Positions 9,284 to 18,840 of a stretch of 64,000 bases of DNA are shown here, piece by piece. The stretch is from a bacterium (GTDB taxonomy: Bacteria; Bacillota; Sulfobacillia; UBA995): contig JAVHLP010000001.1 in assembly GCA_031082145.1 (NCBI GenBank), positions 444,885-508,884 of the forward strand. Reading direction: 5' to 3'. The notes below the pieces were generated by a model, which worked only from the letters and a program-made list of their open reading frames with translations, was not told where the DNA came from and did no database searches. Each line of letters opens with the position of its first letter. Positions within the stretch are counted from its first letter, which is position 1. A program made the translations under genes and the position numbers.

Positions 9284-10917
9284 GGCCGTTCCCCCTCTCC
9301 GGCGGTCTCCCCGAGGTAGCGTTCGGCCAGTTCCACGACGCCCTCGTCCAGGCCCAGCAGCCTGGCCACCACCAGCGCGTCACGAGGGGCTTCCTTCCCC
9401 GGCGCGACCCTCTCCAGCCGGTAATCCATGTGCTCGTACAACCAGTCGACCCCCTCGGCCCCATCCTCACCGGCCAGGACATCACCCCGGAGCCCGCGGG
9501 TCTGCCAGTGGGCCGTCCCGACCAGTTCGGCCAGGCCGGAGTGGTGGGTAGCCAGCAGGCACACGCTTGGGCCCCGCGCCAACCGCCCGAGAATCGCGGC
9601 GCAAAGAGCCCTCCCTTCCCGGGGGTTAGTGCCCCGGGCGAACTCGTCCAGGAGCAGCAGTCCCGCCTCGTCGAGACGGCCGAGGGGCTCTCGCACCCGG
9701 GTGACCTCGGCCGCGAAAGCGCTCAACCCCGGCCGGTTCTCCTCCTCCTGGCCGCCGTAGAAGATGAAAGCCACCGGGGACCACGCCATATGGCCGGCGG
9801 GGACCGGCAGGCCCAGTTGCGCCATGGCCACGGCCAGCCCCAACGTGCGCAAGGCAACCGTCTTGCCCCCCATGTTGGGACCGGTCAGCACCGCCGCCCC
9901 CGGCCGGAGTTCGAGGCTCACCGGGGTGAACCGCCGGCCCGATCGTCCGAGGTCTTGCTCCACCCCGGGGTGACGGGCCTCCCTGAGGACCACCCCCGAG
10001 CCGGGGGGGAGGATCACCGGCCGCACCGCTGCCGTCTCCCGCGCCAGGCGGGCGCGGGCCAGTAGAAAATCCAGCCGGCCCAGGGCAGCCATGTTGTGGC
10101 TGAGAGCCGGGGCCCACCGGGCAACGGCCCTCGATAGCTTTCCACGGACCCGGGCTTCCTCCCGCCGCTCCTGCTCCTTGAGGTGTGCCAGGATGGCTTC
10201 CGCTTCCCTCGCCCGGGCCCCTGGCCGCAAGCGGAAGTACAGGAAGCCGCCGGCTTCCCTCACCGGAAGGAGATCGGATTCCTCGCGGGCCAGGAGCACT
10301 CGCCGGTCCCCCGCCGGCAACACAACTTCCCCGCCCGGCCCCGGCTTCACCCCCAGCCGTCCGGCAACGGCGAAGGCTTGCTCCCTCCGCCCCTCCTCCA
10401 GGCTCCGCTCCGCGGCCCGCTTCCTCCGGCGCAGCCGGGCCAGGGAAGTTGAGAACTGGTCGCCGACGTGAAACCCGGGCGATCCCGTCCCTTGCGGGTC
10501 CAACGCGCGGAGCACCCCATCCACGGCCTCCAGCCGGAGGTCCGGCGGTAGAGGCCAGGACAGGCGGCCGAGGAGTTCCTCGATCTCCCGGCTGATCAGG
10601 GCAAAGCGTTTGAGTTCGTAGAGCTCGACAACTTCCAGGGCCGCCCCCCGGACGGCCGCGGCCACCGAACCCCGCAGGTCGCGCAGGCGCCCCAAGCGGC
10701 CTACCAGCGCCCGCATCACCGGGGGGGAGTCGTCGCCCGCCCGCCGGGCGGCTTCCACCCGACCCAGTTCTTCTTCCAGCGCGGCCTCCTCGCCGGGCAG
10801 ATAAGCCCGGGCACGGCCTTTCTCCTCCCGGCCGAAGGGGCTGGCGGGCTCGATCATGGCCCAGATCTTGTCCAGCCCCAGACCGGCAGCGGTTGAGGCC
10901 AGCAACAACTCCTTCAT
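9280..10917 (-). CDS. kamC: MutS-like ATPase, lysine 5,6-aminomutase reactivase ATPase
   Basis: Walker A GPNMGGKT, Walker B LLLLDEFARGTNP; gene order kdd-kamB-kamC-kamD-kamE. Confidence 0.85.
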   Translation of the reverse strand: MKELLLASTAAGLGLDKIWAMIEPASPFGREEKGRARAYLPGEEAALEEELGRVEAARRAGDDSPPVMRALVGRLGRLRDLRGSVAAAVRGAALEVVELYELKRFALISREIEELLGRLSWPLPPDLRLEAVDGVLRALDPQGTGSPGFHVGDQFSTSLARLRRRKRAAERSLEEGRREQAFAVAGRLGVKPGPGGEVVLPAGDRRVLLAREESDLLPVREAGGFLYFRLRPGARAREAEAILAHLKEQERREEARVRGKLSRAVARWAPALSHNMAALGRLDFLLARARLARETAAVRPVILPPGSGVVLREARHPGVEQDLGRSGRRFTPVSLELRPGAAVLTGPNMGGKTVALRTLGLAVAMAQLGLPVPAGHMAWSPVAFIFYGGQEEENRPGLSAFAAEVTRVREPLGRLDEAGLLLLDEFARGTNPREGRALCAAILGRLARGPSVCLLATHHSGLAELVGTAHWQTRGLRGDVLAGEDGAEGVDWLYEHMDYRLERVAPGKEAPRDALVVARLLGLDEGVVELAERYLGETAGEGERP

Positions 10918-11951
10918 GGGCTGAGGTTCAACGCCCGGCCAAGCACCAGGTCGAACGCCGGCAGGGGCTGCGCCACCCGGGCCACCTCCCTGACGAGTTC
11001 TTCCGGGTCCAGGGTGAGCCCGTCTGGTCCCACCGGGTTCAGGGTGACCGCGACGACCCGGATAGGGTGCAGCACGGCCACTTTTCCCCCCGCCCGGCCG
11101 AAGCGGGCCCAAGCCCGGCTACCTACGAAGACGTGAGTCCCGTCGGGAACAATCACCTTCAGGCGTCCAGGTCCCCTGCTCATGCCGGCCAGGGCCTCCA
11201 CCACCCCGTCGACAAGGGCGCCGGCGATCACCAGGGCCTTGACTCCCTCTTCCACCGCCCCGGCAATGACCCCCCCGCTCCCCAGGGCAGTTCTGAGGTT
11301 GAGGCCGAACGGACGGTAGTCCTCGTCCACCGCCGCCACCCTCCACTTGTGGATGGCCCGGACCGCGGCCTCCCGCAGCCGCTGGTCCGCCACGCCGGGC
11401 AGGCCGAGAAAGGTGAGCAGGAGCCGGGTCCGTTCGGCCACCTCCCCTACGCCACCCCCAACCGCCGCCCCGGTGGCCACCACCGTCCCCTCGGTCACCA
11501 GGGGGGCGGCCGAAGCCACCCGGTCCACCGAACCGTCCACCAGGACCAGGGCTGCCCCGTGGGCCCGCAGGCGAGTCACCGCCAACCCCAGACCGGCCGC
11601 CGTCGGCGGCCCCGCCAGGCCCAACCTCCCCGGCTCCCGTACCCGGGCTACCACCAGGTGGCCCAGAGGGCCGGCAGCCGGCAGCACTTCCAGGACCTCG
11701 ACGTGGGCCTCACCCTGACGCAGGGAGGCCTCTGCCGTCGCCACCAGGCTGCCCCGGGGGGCGTATACCTCCGGCCGGTCGTCCGGCGCCCCTTCCCGGC
11801 CCCCCGCGAGCAGCCCCAGCGGCACTCCCTCTTCCTGGGCCCGGAGCACCAGGTGGTCCACGACCAGGGTCTTACCCACACCCTTGGCGGTGCCCACCAC
11901 GGCGAGGCTGGCCAGCCGGCTGGCCCTTACCAGACTGAAGAGGTCACCCAT
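10914..11951 (-). CDS. kamB: Lysine 5,6-aminomutase reactivase subunit (P-loop protein)
   Basis: P-loop GTAKGVGKT near the N-terminus; located between kdd and kamC with 4-nt overlap. Confidence 0.8.
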   Translation of the reverse strand: MGDLFSLVRASRLASLAVVGTAKGVGKTLVVDHLVLRAQEEGVPLGLLAGGREGAPDDRPEVYAPRGSLVATAEASLRQGEAHVEVLEVLPAAGPLGHLVVARVREPGRLGLAGPPTAAGLGLAVTRLRAHGAALVLVDGSVDRVASAAPLVTEGTVVATGAAVGGGVGEVAERTRLLLTFLGLPGVADQRLREAAVRAIHKWRVAAVDEDYRPFGLNLRTALGSGGVIAGAVEEGVKALVIAGALVDGVVEALAGMSRGPGRLKVIVPDGTHVFVGSRAWARFGRAGGKVAVLHPIRVVAVTLNPVGPDGLTLDPEELVREVARVAQPLPAFDLVLGRALNLSP

Positions 11952-11952
11952 G

Positions 11953-13005
11953 CTATACGAACCAACTCTCGAAGATCTCCTTCAACCGCGAGTTCTCCCG
12001 CAGGCAAGCCAGGGCGATTAGGTCGTGGCCGCGGGCATAGCCGTTGCCGATGATCATGTTGACGTCCCGGCCGATCCCCTCCGCCCCCAGGGCCGCGGCC
12101 GTGAAGCTGGTAGCCATGCTGAAGAAGTAGACCGTCCCACCCTCGCGGGTGCACAAGACCGACGTCATCTCCGTCCCGGGCACGTTCACGCAGTTGATGG
12201 TGACGTCGGCCGCCTCGCCCCCGGAAACCGCGTGGAAAGCGGCCAGGGCCTCCAGCGGGCGGTCGGCGCCGGCAGCGAAGACGGCGTCGCTGATACCCAG
12301 GGACGCGGCCCGTTCCACTGAGGCCGGGCTGTGCGCCATGGCGTAGAGCCTGCCGGTGACGCCGGCCCGCTTCCTTGCCTCGTGCAGGCATAACAGTCCT
12401 GATTTGCCGCCGGCGCCGATGACCAGTACGCTGTCCCCCGGCCGGACCAGGCGGGCGGTCTGGGCGGGGGCCCCGGCGACGTCCAGTACGGCCAGGGCCA
12501 GCGTCTCGGGCAGATCGGTGGGGATGGGAGCGTAGATGCCGGAAGCGAAGAGCACCGCCCGGCCATCAACCTCGACCTGATCCCGGTCCAGGTTCACCTG
12601 CCGGATCCGCTCAAGCTTCAGGGGAGTGAGGGACAGGGAGACCAACGTGGCGATCCGGATCCCCGGCTGCAGGCTGCCCGCCGCGGGATGTTCAGGCCCG
12701 ACCCGCTCCACGGTCCCCAGCAGCATGCCGCCGGACCCGGTGACCGGGTTGTGGAGCTTGCCTCGCCGGGCCACGATGTCGAGGATGGCGGCTGCCATGT
12801 TGTCCTCAACGCTCCCGCCCTTCTCCTCGGCCGCCTTCTCGAGCTGGGTGAAGCTGGCGGCGTCGACGTTCAGGGTGTCCACCCGGATGAGCAGCTCGTT
12901 GGGGGCGATGTCGGGGCAGTTGTCGATCCGCCAGGCCGGCTGGGGCAGCGACCCCGCCGGTTCAAGGCTGCGGTGACTGCCATAGGGGCAAGGTCTTCTG
13001 GTCAC
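11953..13005 (-). CDS. kdd: L-erythro-3,5-diaminohexanoate dehydrogenase
   Basis: PCPYGSHRSLEPAGSLPQPAWRIDN, NELLIRVDTLNVDAASFTQ, GMLLGTVERVGPEHP; GTG start with GGAGG RBS. Confidence 0.9.
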   Translation of the reverse strand: MTRRPCPYGSHRSLEPAGSLPQPAWRIDNCPDIAPNELLIRVDTLNVDAASFTQLEKAAEEKGGSVEDNMAAAILDIVARRGKLHNPVTGSGGMLLGTVERVGPEHPAAGSLQPGIRIATLVSLSLTPLKLERIRQVNLDRDQVEVDGRAVLFASGIYAPIPTDLPETLALAVLDVAGAPAQTARLVRPGDSVLVIGAGGKSGLLCLHEARKRAGVTGRLYAMAHSPASVERAASLGISDAVFAAGADRPLEALAAFHAVSGGEAADVTINCVNVPGTEMTSVLCTREGGTVYFFSMATSFTAAALGAEGIGRDVNMIIGNGYARGHDLIALACLRENSRLKEIFESWFV

Positions 13006-13249
13006 GTTCAACCTCCTCGGTCCCGGGGACCGGGAAAATGGTCTCTCTGCTCCCTGTAGGTTGTCCCATGCAAGAACGGTGCCCCGCAGCGGAACCAGCA
13101 AGGCGAGGAGTCCGGCGAGAGCAGTGCCGGGAATTGGGCAGGGGAGGCCGGCGGTACCCGGGTGCTGCCGGTACCTGAGCGTGAAGACGGCCGACGGTGT
13201 ATGCCGCTTGCGGAACGTCAGGGGCAAGGCCGGTTCTCGGCCGCCCCCG

Positions 13250-13549
13250 TCACGGCTGCCTCTCAGGCTCTCCTTCCCTCAACCTCTCCCACAGCGCCCG
13301 GATGATGACCATGGAAGCGGTGTCGGGGTGCATTCCGGCCCCTCCGCACGAGTTCAGCAGCTCGATGTTGCCCTGCCACAGGCCGAAGCTGTTCCGGACG
13401 AACATCCCCAGGCCGAAGTGGAACAGATCCAGATCCCATTCATCACTGACATCCCGAACAGCCTGCTTACCCTGATCGGACAGGAGGGTCAGGAGGCGCT
13501 CGACGGCGGCGTGAACTGTCCTCGGCCATTGCCCTTCCTGGCTATCCAT
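13250..13549 (-). CDS. Small uncharacterised protein (DUF6794-like)
   Basis: 99 aa FHFGLGMFVRNSFGLWQGNIELLNSCGGAGMHPDTASMVIIRALWERLR. Confidence 0.6.
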   Translation of the reverse strand: MDSQEGQWPRTVHAAVERLLTLLSDQGKQAVRDVSDEWDLDLFHFGLGMFVRNSFGLWQGNIELLNSCGGAGMHPDTASMVIIRALWERLREGEPERQP

Positions 13550-13733
13550 GGCAGGTTGCCAGCCCTTTCGCCACCGACCTGCATCTGCTGCGCGTGGACC
13601 TTGGCGTCGCCCGATGATCGCGGCCAGCAGTCCTGGTGGAGTCCCGCTGAACCCGGGGTTCTCCCGCGTATCGTCTGAGAACGCGATTCGCCAAATTCCG
13701 CCATCTTCCCTCCCCCCGGTGAGATGAGGAAGC

Positions 13734-13919
13734 TCAGAGCGATCCGGCTAGGGTCTCCAGGATCAGCGGGGAGTGGAGCAGCAGCAGGGCGGCGAGGAGG
13801 CGCGTCGTGCTGGTGCGGCCGTGGCTTGTGGTAACGAGACCCTGGAGCCGGGCCCGCTGTTCGTAATGGACTGGCCCCAGGGGACCGAGCCCCGGCACGC
13901 TCCCCCTCCTCTCGTCCAC
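13734..13919 (-). CDS. Possible 61-aa ORF downstream of the YwlG-family gene
   Basis: GTG start 2 nt after the upstream 48-codon ORF; hydrophobic C-terminus LLAALLLLHSPLILETLAGSL; no recognised homology. Confidence 0.2.
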   Translation of the reverse strand: MDERRGSVPGLGPLGPVHYEQRARLQGLVTTSHGRTSTTRLLAALLLLHSPLILETLAGSL

Positions 13920-13921
13920 CG

Positions 13922-14068
13922 CTAACCGAGGTGCCGCCTGACCATCACCATCTGGCCGCAGTGATCGGGCGTGGGAAAGGCGATCAGGGCCAGCAACCAG
14001 CGCAGGGTGAGATCCGGGTCCAGTGAGCCGCCCCTGACCGATGCCAGGGCCGACCTGAGCGCGGTCAC
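13922..14068 (-). CDS. Possible 48-aa ORF translationally coupled to the YwlG-family gene
   Basis: GTGA start/stop overlap; VTALRSALASVRGGSLDPDLTLRWLLALIAFPTPDHCGQMVMVRRHLG. Confidence 0.3.
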   Translation of the reverse strand: MTALRSALASVRGGSLDPDLTLRWLLALIAFPTPDHCGQMVMVRRHLG

Positions 14069-14625
14069 TTGCCCGGGTCCGGCTCGTAGTGGGCCCGCTC
14101 GCCACCGACGAGCTTGGGGCGGGTACGGGCCATGGTCAAGTGGGCGGCGCCGATGGCCTTGAGCTGGGGGCGCACCGGCACCGCCACCCGCTTCAGGTGC
14201 ATACCAATGAGGGTGTCGCCGATGTCCAGGCCGGCGTGGGCGGCGACGCTCTCCACCACGACCGGGTCCGCCAGGCGCTCCATGGCCACCACCGACAGGG
14301 CGCCGCCGGCCTTCAGGTGGGGAACCACGCCCACTATCTCCAGGCCGTACTTCTCGGCGCAGGCCCGTTCGGTGACCAGGGCCCGGTTCAGGTGCTCGCA
14401 GCACTGCACCGCCAGGTATAGCCGGTTAGCTTGGACTTCCGGTTCCAGTGCCCGGTACACGGCTTCGGCCACCTCGCGGTTGGAGGCGGTACCGATCTTG
14501 TGTCCCAGCACCTCGGAGGTGCTGCAACCCACGATCAGGATCTGGCCCGGCCGGAGTCCGGCGACTCCGGTAAGCTGGCGAACGGCGGCTTGGACTTGAC
14601 TGGTCAGTTGCTCGAGATCGACCAT
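14065..14625 (-). CDS. YwlG / TIGR01440 (UPF0340) family protein
   Basis: QILIVGCSTSEVLGHKIGTASN, QCCEHLNRALV, DIGDTLIGMHLKRVAVPVRP. Confidence 0.85.
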   Translation of the reverse strand: MVDLEQLTSQVQAAVRQLTGVAGLRPGQILIVGCSTSEVLGHKIGTASNREVAEAVYRALEPEVQANRLYLAVQCCEHLNRALVTERACAEKYGLEIVGVVPHLKAGGALSVVAMERLADPVVVESVAAHAGLDIGDTLIGMHLKRVAVPVRPQLKAIGAAHLTMARTRPKLVGGERAHYEPDPGK

Positions 14626-14647
14626 GGGATCTTGGGCGCTCCTTTTC

Positions 14648-15781
14648 TCAGGTATACGACGCTACCTTGCACGCTACCTCCTGCCGGTATCCCGTGATGA
14701 CCCTGACGTAGCCGCTCAGGTCGCCGTTCAGGTCGCTGGCCCCGGTATCCACCAGCAGGGGGTTGCCTCCCAGGGCCACCAGCTTGCCCATGGTGGCGAC
14801 CACGATGATGCTGTCCACGCCCGCCTTCCGGATCACCCGCGGGCTGATCTGCTGGTTTCCCCGGCCGAAGATGAACCCCTGGCCGCCGATAGGGGTGACG
14901 ACAATCCTGGCCGGCCCGCTCTCCAGGAGCGAGAGTAACACGCTCTCGGTAGTATCGCCGGCAACCAGGCGGCCGCCCTGGGCTACGTCGACCCCCAGGA
15001 GGGTCTTGGGCAGCCCCAGGCGCTCCAGGATGGCCCGGGTGGTCGTGCCCGGCCCCACCACGTACAGGCGACCGTCCTCCATCCGGTCGATGACCTCCGA
15101 GGCGATCCCGTCCAGGGCCGACTCCTCCCCGCCACGGCTCCCGGCCTTGAGTGACTGGACCATCCCCGCCTCGTGAGGCACCTTGAGGTAGCCATAAAGC
15201 CGGGCCGAGACCCGGCCGGCCCGGAAGGCCTCCTCGTCGATATCCATGACCTCCGCTTCCCGTACCCGGGTCACCTTGCCCTCCAGGAAGAGAGCGGCCA
15301 GGTCGCCTGCGCTCCGGGGGGTGGTGGCGCATACCGCCGAGTGGATCTTCACCCCGGCGGGAACGCCCACCGCCACCAGGCCGGCCCCCACGGCAGTGCA
15401 GATGTCGCGGGCGGTGCCGTCACCCCCGGCGAACAGGAGCAGATCCACTCCCCGGTCCATCAGGTCGCCGGCCGCCCGCCGCGTGTCCTCGCCGGTGGTG
15501 CGGCCGGGCTCAATCAAACCGATCACGGTGGGTACAAAACCCGCCCGGCGGGCCTCGTTCTCACCCATGTCGTGGGGATAGGTGACCAGGTTGAAGGTGT
15601 CCTTCAGGCGCAGCAGCCGGCCCAGGGCCTCAACCGCCCGCCCGGGAGCCTCGGGGACGGCCCCCAGTTCCCGAGCCTGCTCCAGGATGGCGGGGCCATC
15701 GGTCCCCTTGAGGCCGACCCTTCCCCCCATTCCGGCCACCGGGTTCACGATCAGGCCCAGCTTCTTCAACTGGCCGCCCAC
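14648..15781 (-). CDS. ATP-NAD kinase-like (AcoX-related) family protein
   Basis: LGLIVNPVAGMGGRVGLKGTDG, LLLFAGGDGTARDI, TPIGGQGFIFGRGNQQISPRVI. Confidence 0.8.
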   Translation of the reverse strand: MGGQLKKLGLIVNPVAGMGGRVGLKGTDGPAILEQARELGAVPEAPGRAVEALGRLLRLKDTFNLVTYPHDMGENEARRAGFVPTVIGLIEPGRTTGEDTRRAAGDLMDRGVDLLLFAGGDGTARDICTAVGAGLVAVGVPAGVKIHSAVCATTPRSAGDLAALFLEGKVTRVREAEVMDIDEEAFRAGRVSARLYGYLKVPHEAGMVQSLKAGSRGGEESALDGIASEVIDRMEDGRLYVVGPGTTTRAILERLGLPKTLLGVDVAQGGRLVAGDTTESVLLSLLESGPARIVVTPIGGQGFIFGRGNQQISPRVIRKAGVDSIIVVATMGKLVALGGNPLLVDTGASDLNGDLSGYVRVITGYRQEVACKVASYT

Positions 15782-15824
15782 CGTTCCTTTCCCGGGAGGG
15801 CCACCGGTGAGACGGCCCCCCGCT

Positions 15825-17375
15825 CTACCGCTTCTTTCTCTTCTTGAGGTAGGCCCGCCAGGTCATCGCCCAGCGCTCGGGATCGTCGAGGGCACTCTCG
15901 TCAATCCGGCTTATGGTGCTGCGGTGGGGAGCCGTCAGCACAATCTCCGGGTTGGTGTAGGCTTCCTCGGCGATGTGCCGGAGAACCTCAACGTACTCAT
16001 CGATGTCGTCCTTGGAGTAGGACTCGCACGGTTCCAGGGTGAAGGGCTCGGGGACCACGAAGGGATGATGGCTCTCGAAGTAGCTTTGCAGGCCGAAGTC
16101 CACCATGCGGCGCCGCACGTCGTGCGTGCCCACCCCCGTCGCCTGCCGGAGTGGTTCCCAGCTGTAGCGGATCTGATCCAGCCGGTGGCTGGCCCGGGGA
16201 TAGGGGATGGCCACGCCCGGGATCGCCGCCATCTTCCTGGCCATGTAGTTGTTGTTGAGCACCGAGATATCGGTCGCCATCCGCAGGCCCTCCGGCCCCA
16301 TGCTCATGGACCAGGCGTAGGAGCGCAGGACCACCGGGATATTGCCCAGGAAACCCCGGACCCGGCCTATACTGTCCGGCCGGTCATAGGCCAGGCGGTA
16401 CCGCTTGCCGTCGTATTCCACCACCGGAACGGGAAGGAACCGCGCCAGTTCGGCGGTGACGCCCACCGCGCCGGAGGCCGGTCCCGCGCAACCGTGGGGG
16501 GACGAGAAGGTCTTATGGAGATTGAAGTGGCACATGTCGAAGCCTGCCTCGCGGGCCCGGGCCACCCCCAGGATGCCATTGGCGTTGGCCTGGTCGTAAG
16601 AGCAGAGCCCGCCGGCGTCGTGGACTCGGTCCACGTACTCCCGGATGCGCGGGTTGAAGATGCCGGTGTCCTCGGGGTTGGTGATCATCATGCCCGCGGT
16701 CCGTTCCGACACCACCGCCTTCAGGGCTTCGAGGTCGGGGTAGCCGTTCTCGTCGGGCATCAGGGTGATCACCTTGAAGCCGGCCGTAGCCGGGCAGGCG
16801 GCATCGGCAGGGTGTGAGAAGATGGTGGTGATGATCTCGTTTCGTTGCTTGTCACCGCGTGATTCATGGTGGGCCCGGATCAAGCAGGCATTGGTGTAGA
16901 TGCCCTGGGCGCCGCCGCCGGGCTGGAAGGTGAAGCGGTCCAGGCCCGAGATCTCCTTGAGGATCCGCTCGAAGCGGTACATGATCTCCAGGATGCCCTG
17001 CACCGTGTCGTCGTCCTGGTAGGGGTGCAGTTCGGTCATCTCGGGCAGGGCGGCCATCTGCTCGTTAACCTTCGGACTGTACTTCATGGTGCAGGTGCCC
17101 TGGCTGATATCCAGGTTCAGGTCGGTCCCCAGGCACATCTGTGACAGCCTGAGGTAATGGCGAAGCACGTGGGGCTGGGCCAATTCGGGCAGCCGGGGCA
17201 CGTCCTTCCGCCGCACCTCGGCCGGGATGGAAGCCAGGACGTCGCCGGCCACCCGCTCGATCTCCTCGCCGGCCTCCGGGACCAGCACGCCCCGCTCCCC
17301 GGGACTGCCCAGTTCCAGGATGATTGGCTCCTGCCAGGCGACCGCCTGGTAGCGTTCCTTCAGGCGCCTCTTCAT
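15825..17375 (-). CDS. gcvPB: Glycine dehydrogenase (decarboxylating) subunit 2-like PLP protein, divergent
   Basis: NLHKTF catalytic-lysine motif, DRPDSIGRVRGFLGNIPVVLRSYAW; the glycine-rich loop after SPHG reads GCAGPA rather than GGGGPG. Confidence 0.8.
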   Translation of the reverse strand: MKRRLKERYQAVAWQEPIILELGSPGERGVLVPEAGEEIERVAGDVLASIPAEVRRKDVPRLPELAQPHVLRHYLRLSQMCLGTDLNLDISQGTCTMKYSPKVNEQMAALPEMTELHPYQDDDTVQGILEIMYRFERILKEISGLDRFTFQPGGGAQGIYTNACLIRAHHESRGDKQRNEIITTIFSHPADAACPATAGFKVITLMPDENGYPDLEALKAVVSERTAGMMITNPEDTGIFNPRIREYVDRVHDAGGLCSYDQANANGILGVARAREAGFDMCHFNLHKTFSSPHGCAGPASGAVGVTAELARFLPVPVVEYDGKRYRLAYDRPDSIGRVRGFLGNIPVVLRSYAWSMSMGPEGLRMATDISVLNNNYMARKMAAIPGVAIPYPRASHRLDQIRYSWEPLRQATGVGTHDVRRRMVDFGLQSYFESHHPFVVPEPFTLEPCESYSKDDIDEYVEVLRHIAEEAYTNPEIVLTAPHRSTISRIDESALDDPERWAMTWRAYLKKRKKR

Positions 17376-18760
17376 CGGAGAACCTCCTTCACGGCGTCAA
17401 CCAGCCTCTCGATGGCTTCCCGGCTGTGAATCTCGGTCACGCAGTAGAGCGCGCTGTTCCCCAACTCGGGGTAAGAAGCACTGAGATCGATGCCGCCGAA
17501 GATCCGGTGCCCGAGCAGTGCCCGATTGACGTCCGCCACGGGCCGGTCAAAGGTGACCACAAACTCCTTGAAGTGGGTTGTGGGGTAAACCGGAGTGGTG
17601 ACGCCGTTGAGTTCTCCGAGCCGCTTCATGGCGTAGTACGAACGTTGCATGATGGTCTTGCCCAGGTCGGCCATCCCCTGCGGCCCCATCAGGGCCAGGT
17701 ACACCCCGGCGGTGATCCCCCAAAGGGCCGTATTGCTGCCGGTGTAGTCTGGCGAAGTGTCGCGCTTGACAAAGGAAGTGCGGTCGAAGGTGGACCAGCC
17801 GAAGCCGAACTCGCCGCCCTCGCGGGTCTCGGCGATGCTGGTGAGGAAGGTGTTGTACTCGGCGACGAAAGTCTCGTCGTCGCGGCTGGCTATGAATCCG
17901 CAGACGCCGCCGCCGTAGTTCATGTGGATCCCCAGTGGCTGGGCCTCGCCACACACGATGTCGGCGCCGTAAGCGATGGGGGGGGATATTACCCCCAGCG
18001 AGGTGGGGTCGACACCGACCACCAGGAGCGCGCCAAAGGCGTGCGCCATTTCGGCCACAGTGGCCCCCCGGTGCTCGATAAGCCCCAGGTAGGTGGGGTT
18101 CTCCAGGTAGACGCAGGCCGTCCGTGAGGACAGCTTGCGGCGGAGGTCATCCAGGTCGAGCAGGCCGGTGACGGGATCGGTCGCCACGGTCTCCACGTTC
18201 ACCACCGGCCGGCAGAAGTTGCGCACGTGGGCAAGCCGCTCGGGTCCGGTGCCCGCCGGCACCAACACCTGCTTGCGGCCGGTGATGCGGGCGGCCATGA
18301 GGAGGGCGCTGCTGGCCGCGCACGCCCAGTCGTAGGTGGGGCTGGACACCACGTCCATCTCCAGGAGTTCGCCCAGCAGGCTCTGGAACTCGAAGATGGC
18401 CTGATGCTTCCCGAGGTCGGAGTAGGTGTCCCCAACGTAGGCGGTGACGAACTCGCCCCGGGAAGCGATCTCGTCGCAGACCGCCGGGACGTAGTGCTGC
18501 CAGCAACCACCGCCCTTGAAGTTCAGGTACTCCTGGCAGGACCGGTTCTTGCGGAGCAGCCCCTCCACGTGCTGGCGGAGTTCGTACTCGGAGAGCAGCG
18601 GGCCCGGAACGTCGAGGGGGCGCTTCAACCGCAGTGCTTCGGGAATGCCGGTGTACAGGTCCTCGATGTCGCCGGCGCCGATCTCCCGCAGCAACTGGTC
18701 CCGGATGGCCGGGACCGAGTTGGGGATGTAGGGATGGACAAGATCCTTGTCACGGGGCAC
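17372..18760 (-). CDS. gcvPA: Glycine dehydrogenase (decarboxylating) subunit 1-like protein, divergent
   Basis: HPYIPNSVPAIRDQLL, GGGCWQHYVPAV, TYDWACAASSALLMAARITGR, YLALMGPQGM; GTG start at 18760 after GGAGGGA RBS; 4-nt overlap with gcvPB-like. Confidence 0.78.
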   Translation of the reverse strand: MPRDKDLVHPYIPNSVPAIRDQLLREIGAGDIEDLYTGIPEALRLKRPLDVPGPLLSEYELRQHVEGLLRKNRSCQEYLNFKGGGCWQHYVPAVCDEIASRGEFVTAYVGDTYSDLGKHQAIFEFQSLLGELLEMDVVSSPTYDWACAASSALLMAARITGRKQVLVPAGTGPERLAHVRNFCRPVVNVETVATDPVTGLLDLDDLRRKLSSRTACVYLENPTYLGLIEHRGATVAEMAHAFGALLVVGVDPTSLGVISPPIAYGADIVCGEAQPLGIHMNYGGGVCGFIASRDDETFVAEYNTFLTSIAETREGGEFGFGWSTFDRTSFVKRDTSPDYTGSNTALWGITAGVYLALMGPQGMADLGKTIMQRSYYAMKRLGELNGVTTPVYPTTHFKEFVVTFDRPVADVNRALLGHRIFGGIDLSASYPELGNSALYCVTEIHSREAIERLVDAVKEVLR

Positions 18761-18840
18761 TCCGCATCCCTCCAATCTTCTGCCCCGGCGGCCGCGGGGA
18801 GGGCGGTCCAACGGCCGTCCTCCCCCGGTCGCAGTTCGGG

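Noticed and set aside
10893-12053. 386-aa + strand ORF opposite kamB
   Set aside because: No recognisable motif; kamB on the minus strand carries a P-loop and fits operon context.
13006-13250. Possible lysine riboswitch upstream of kdd
   Set aside because: No match to the lysine-element core seen by eye; only generic GC-rich stems.
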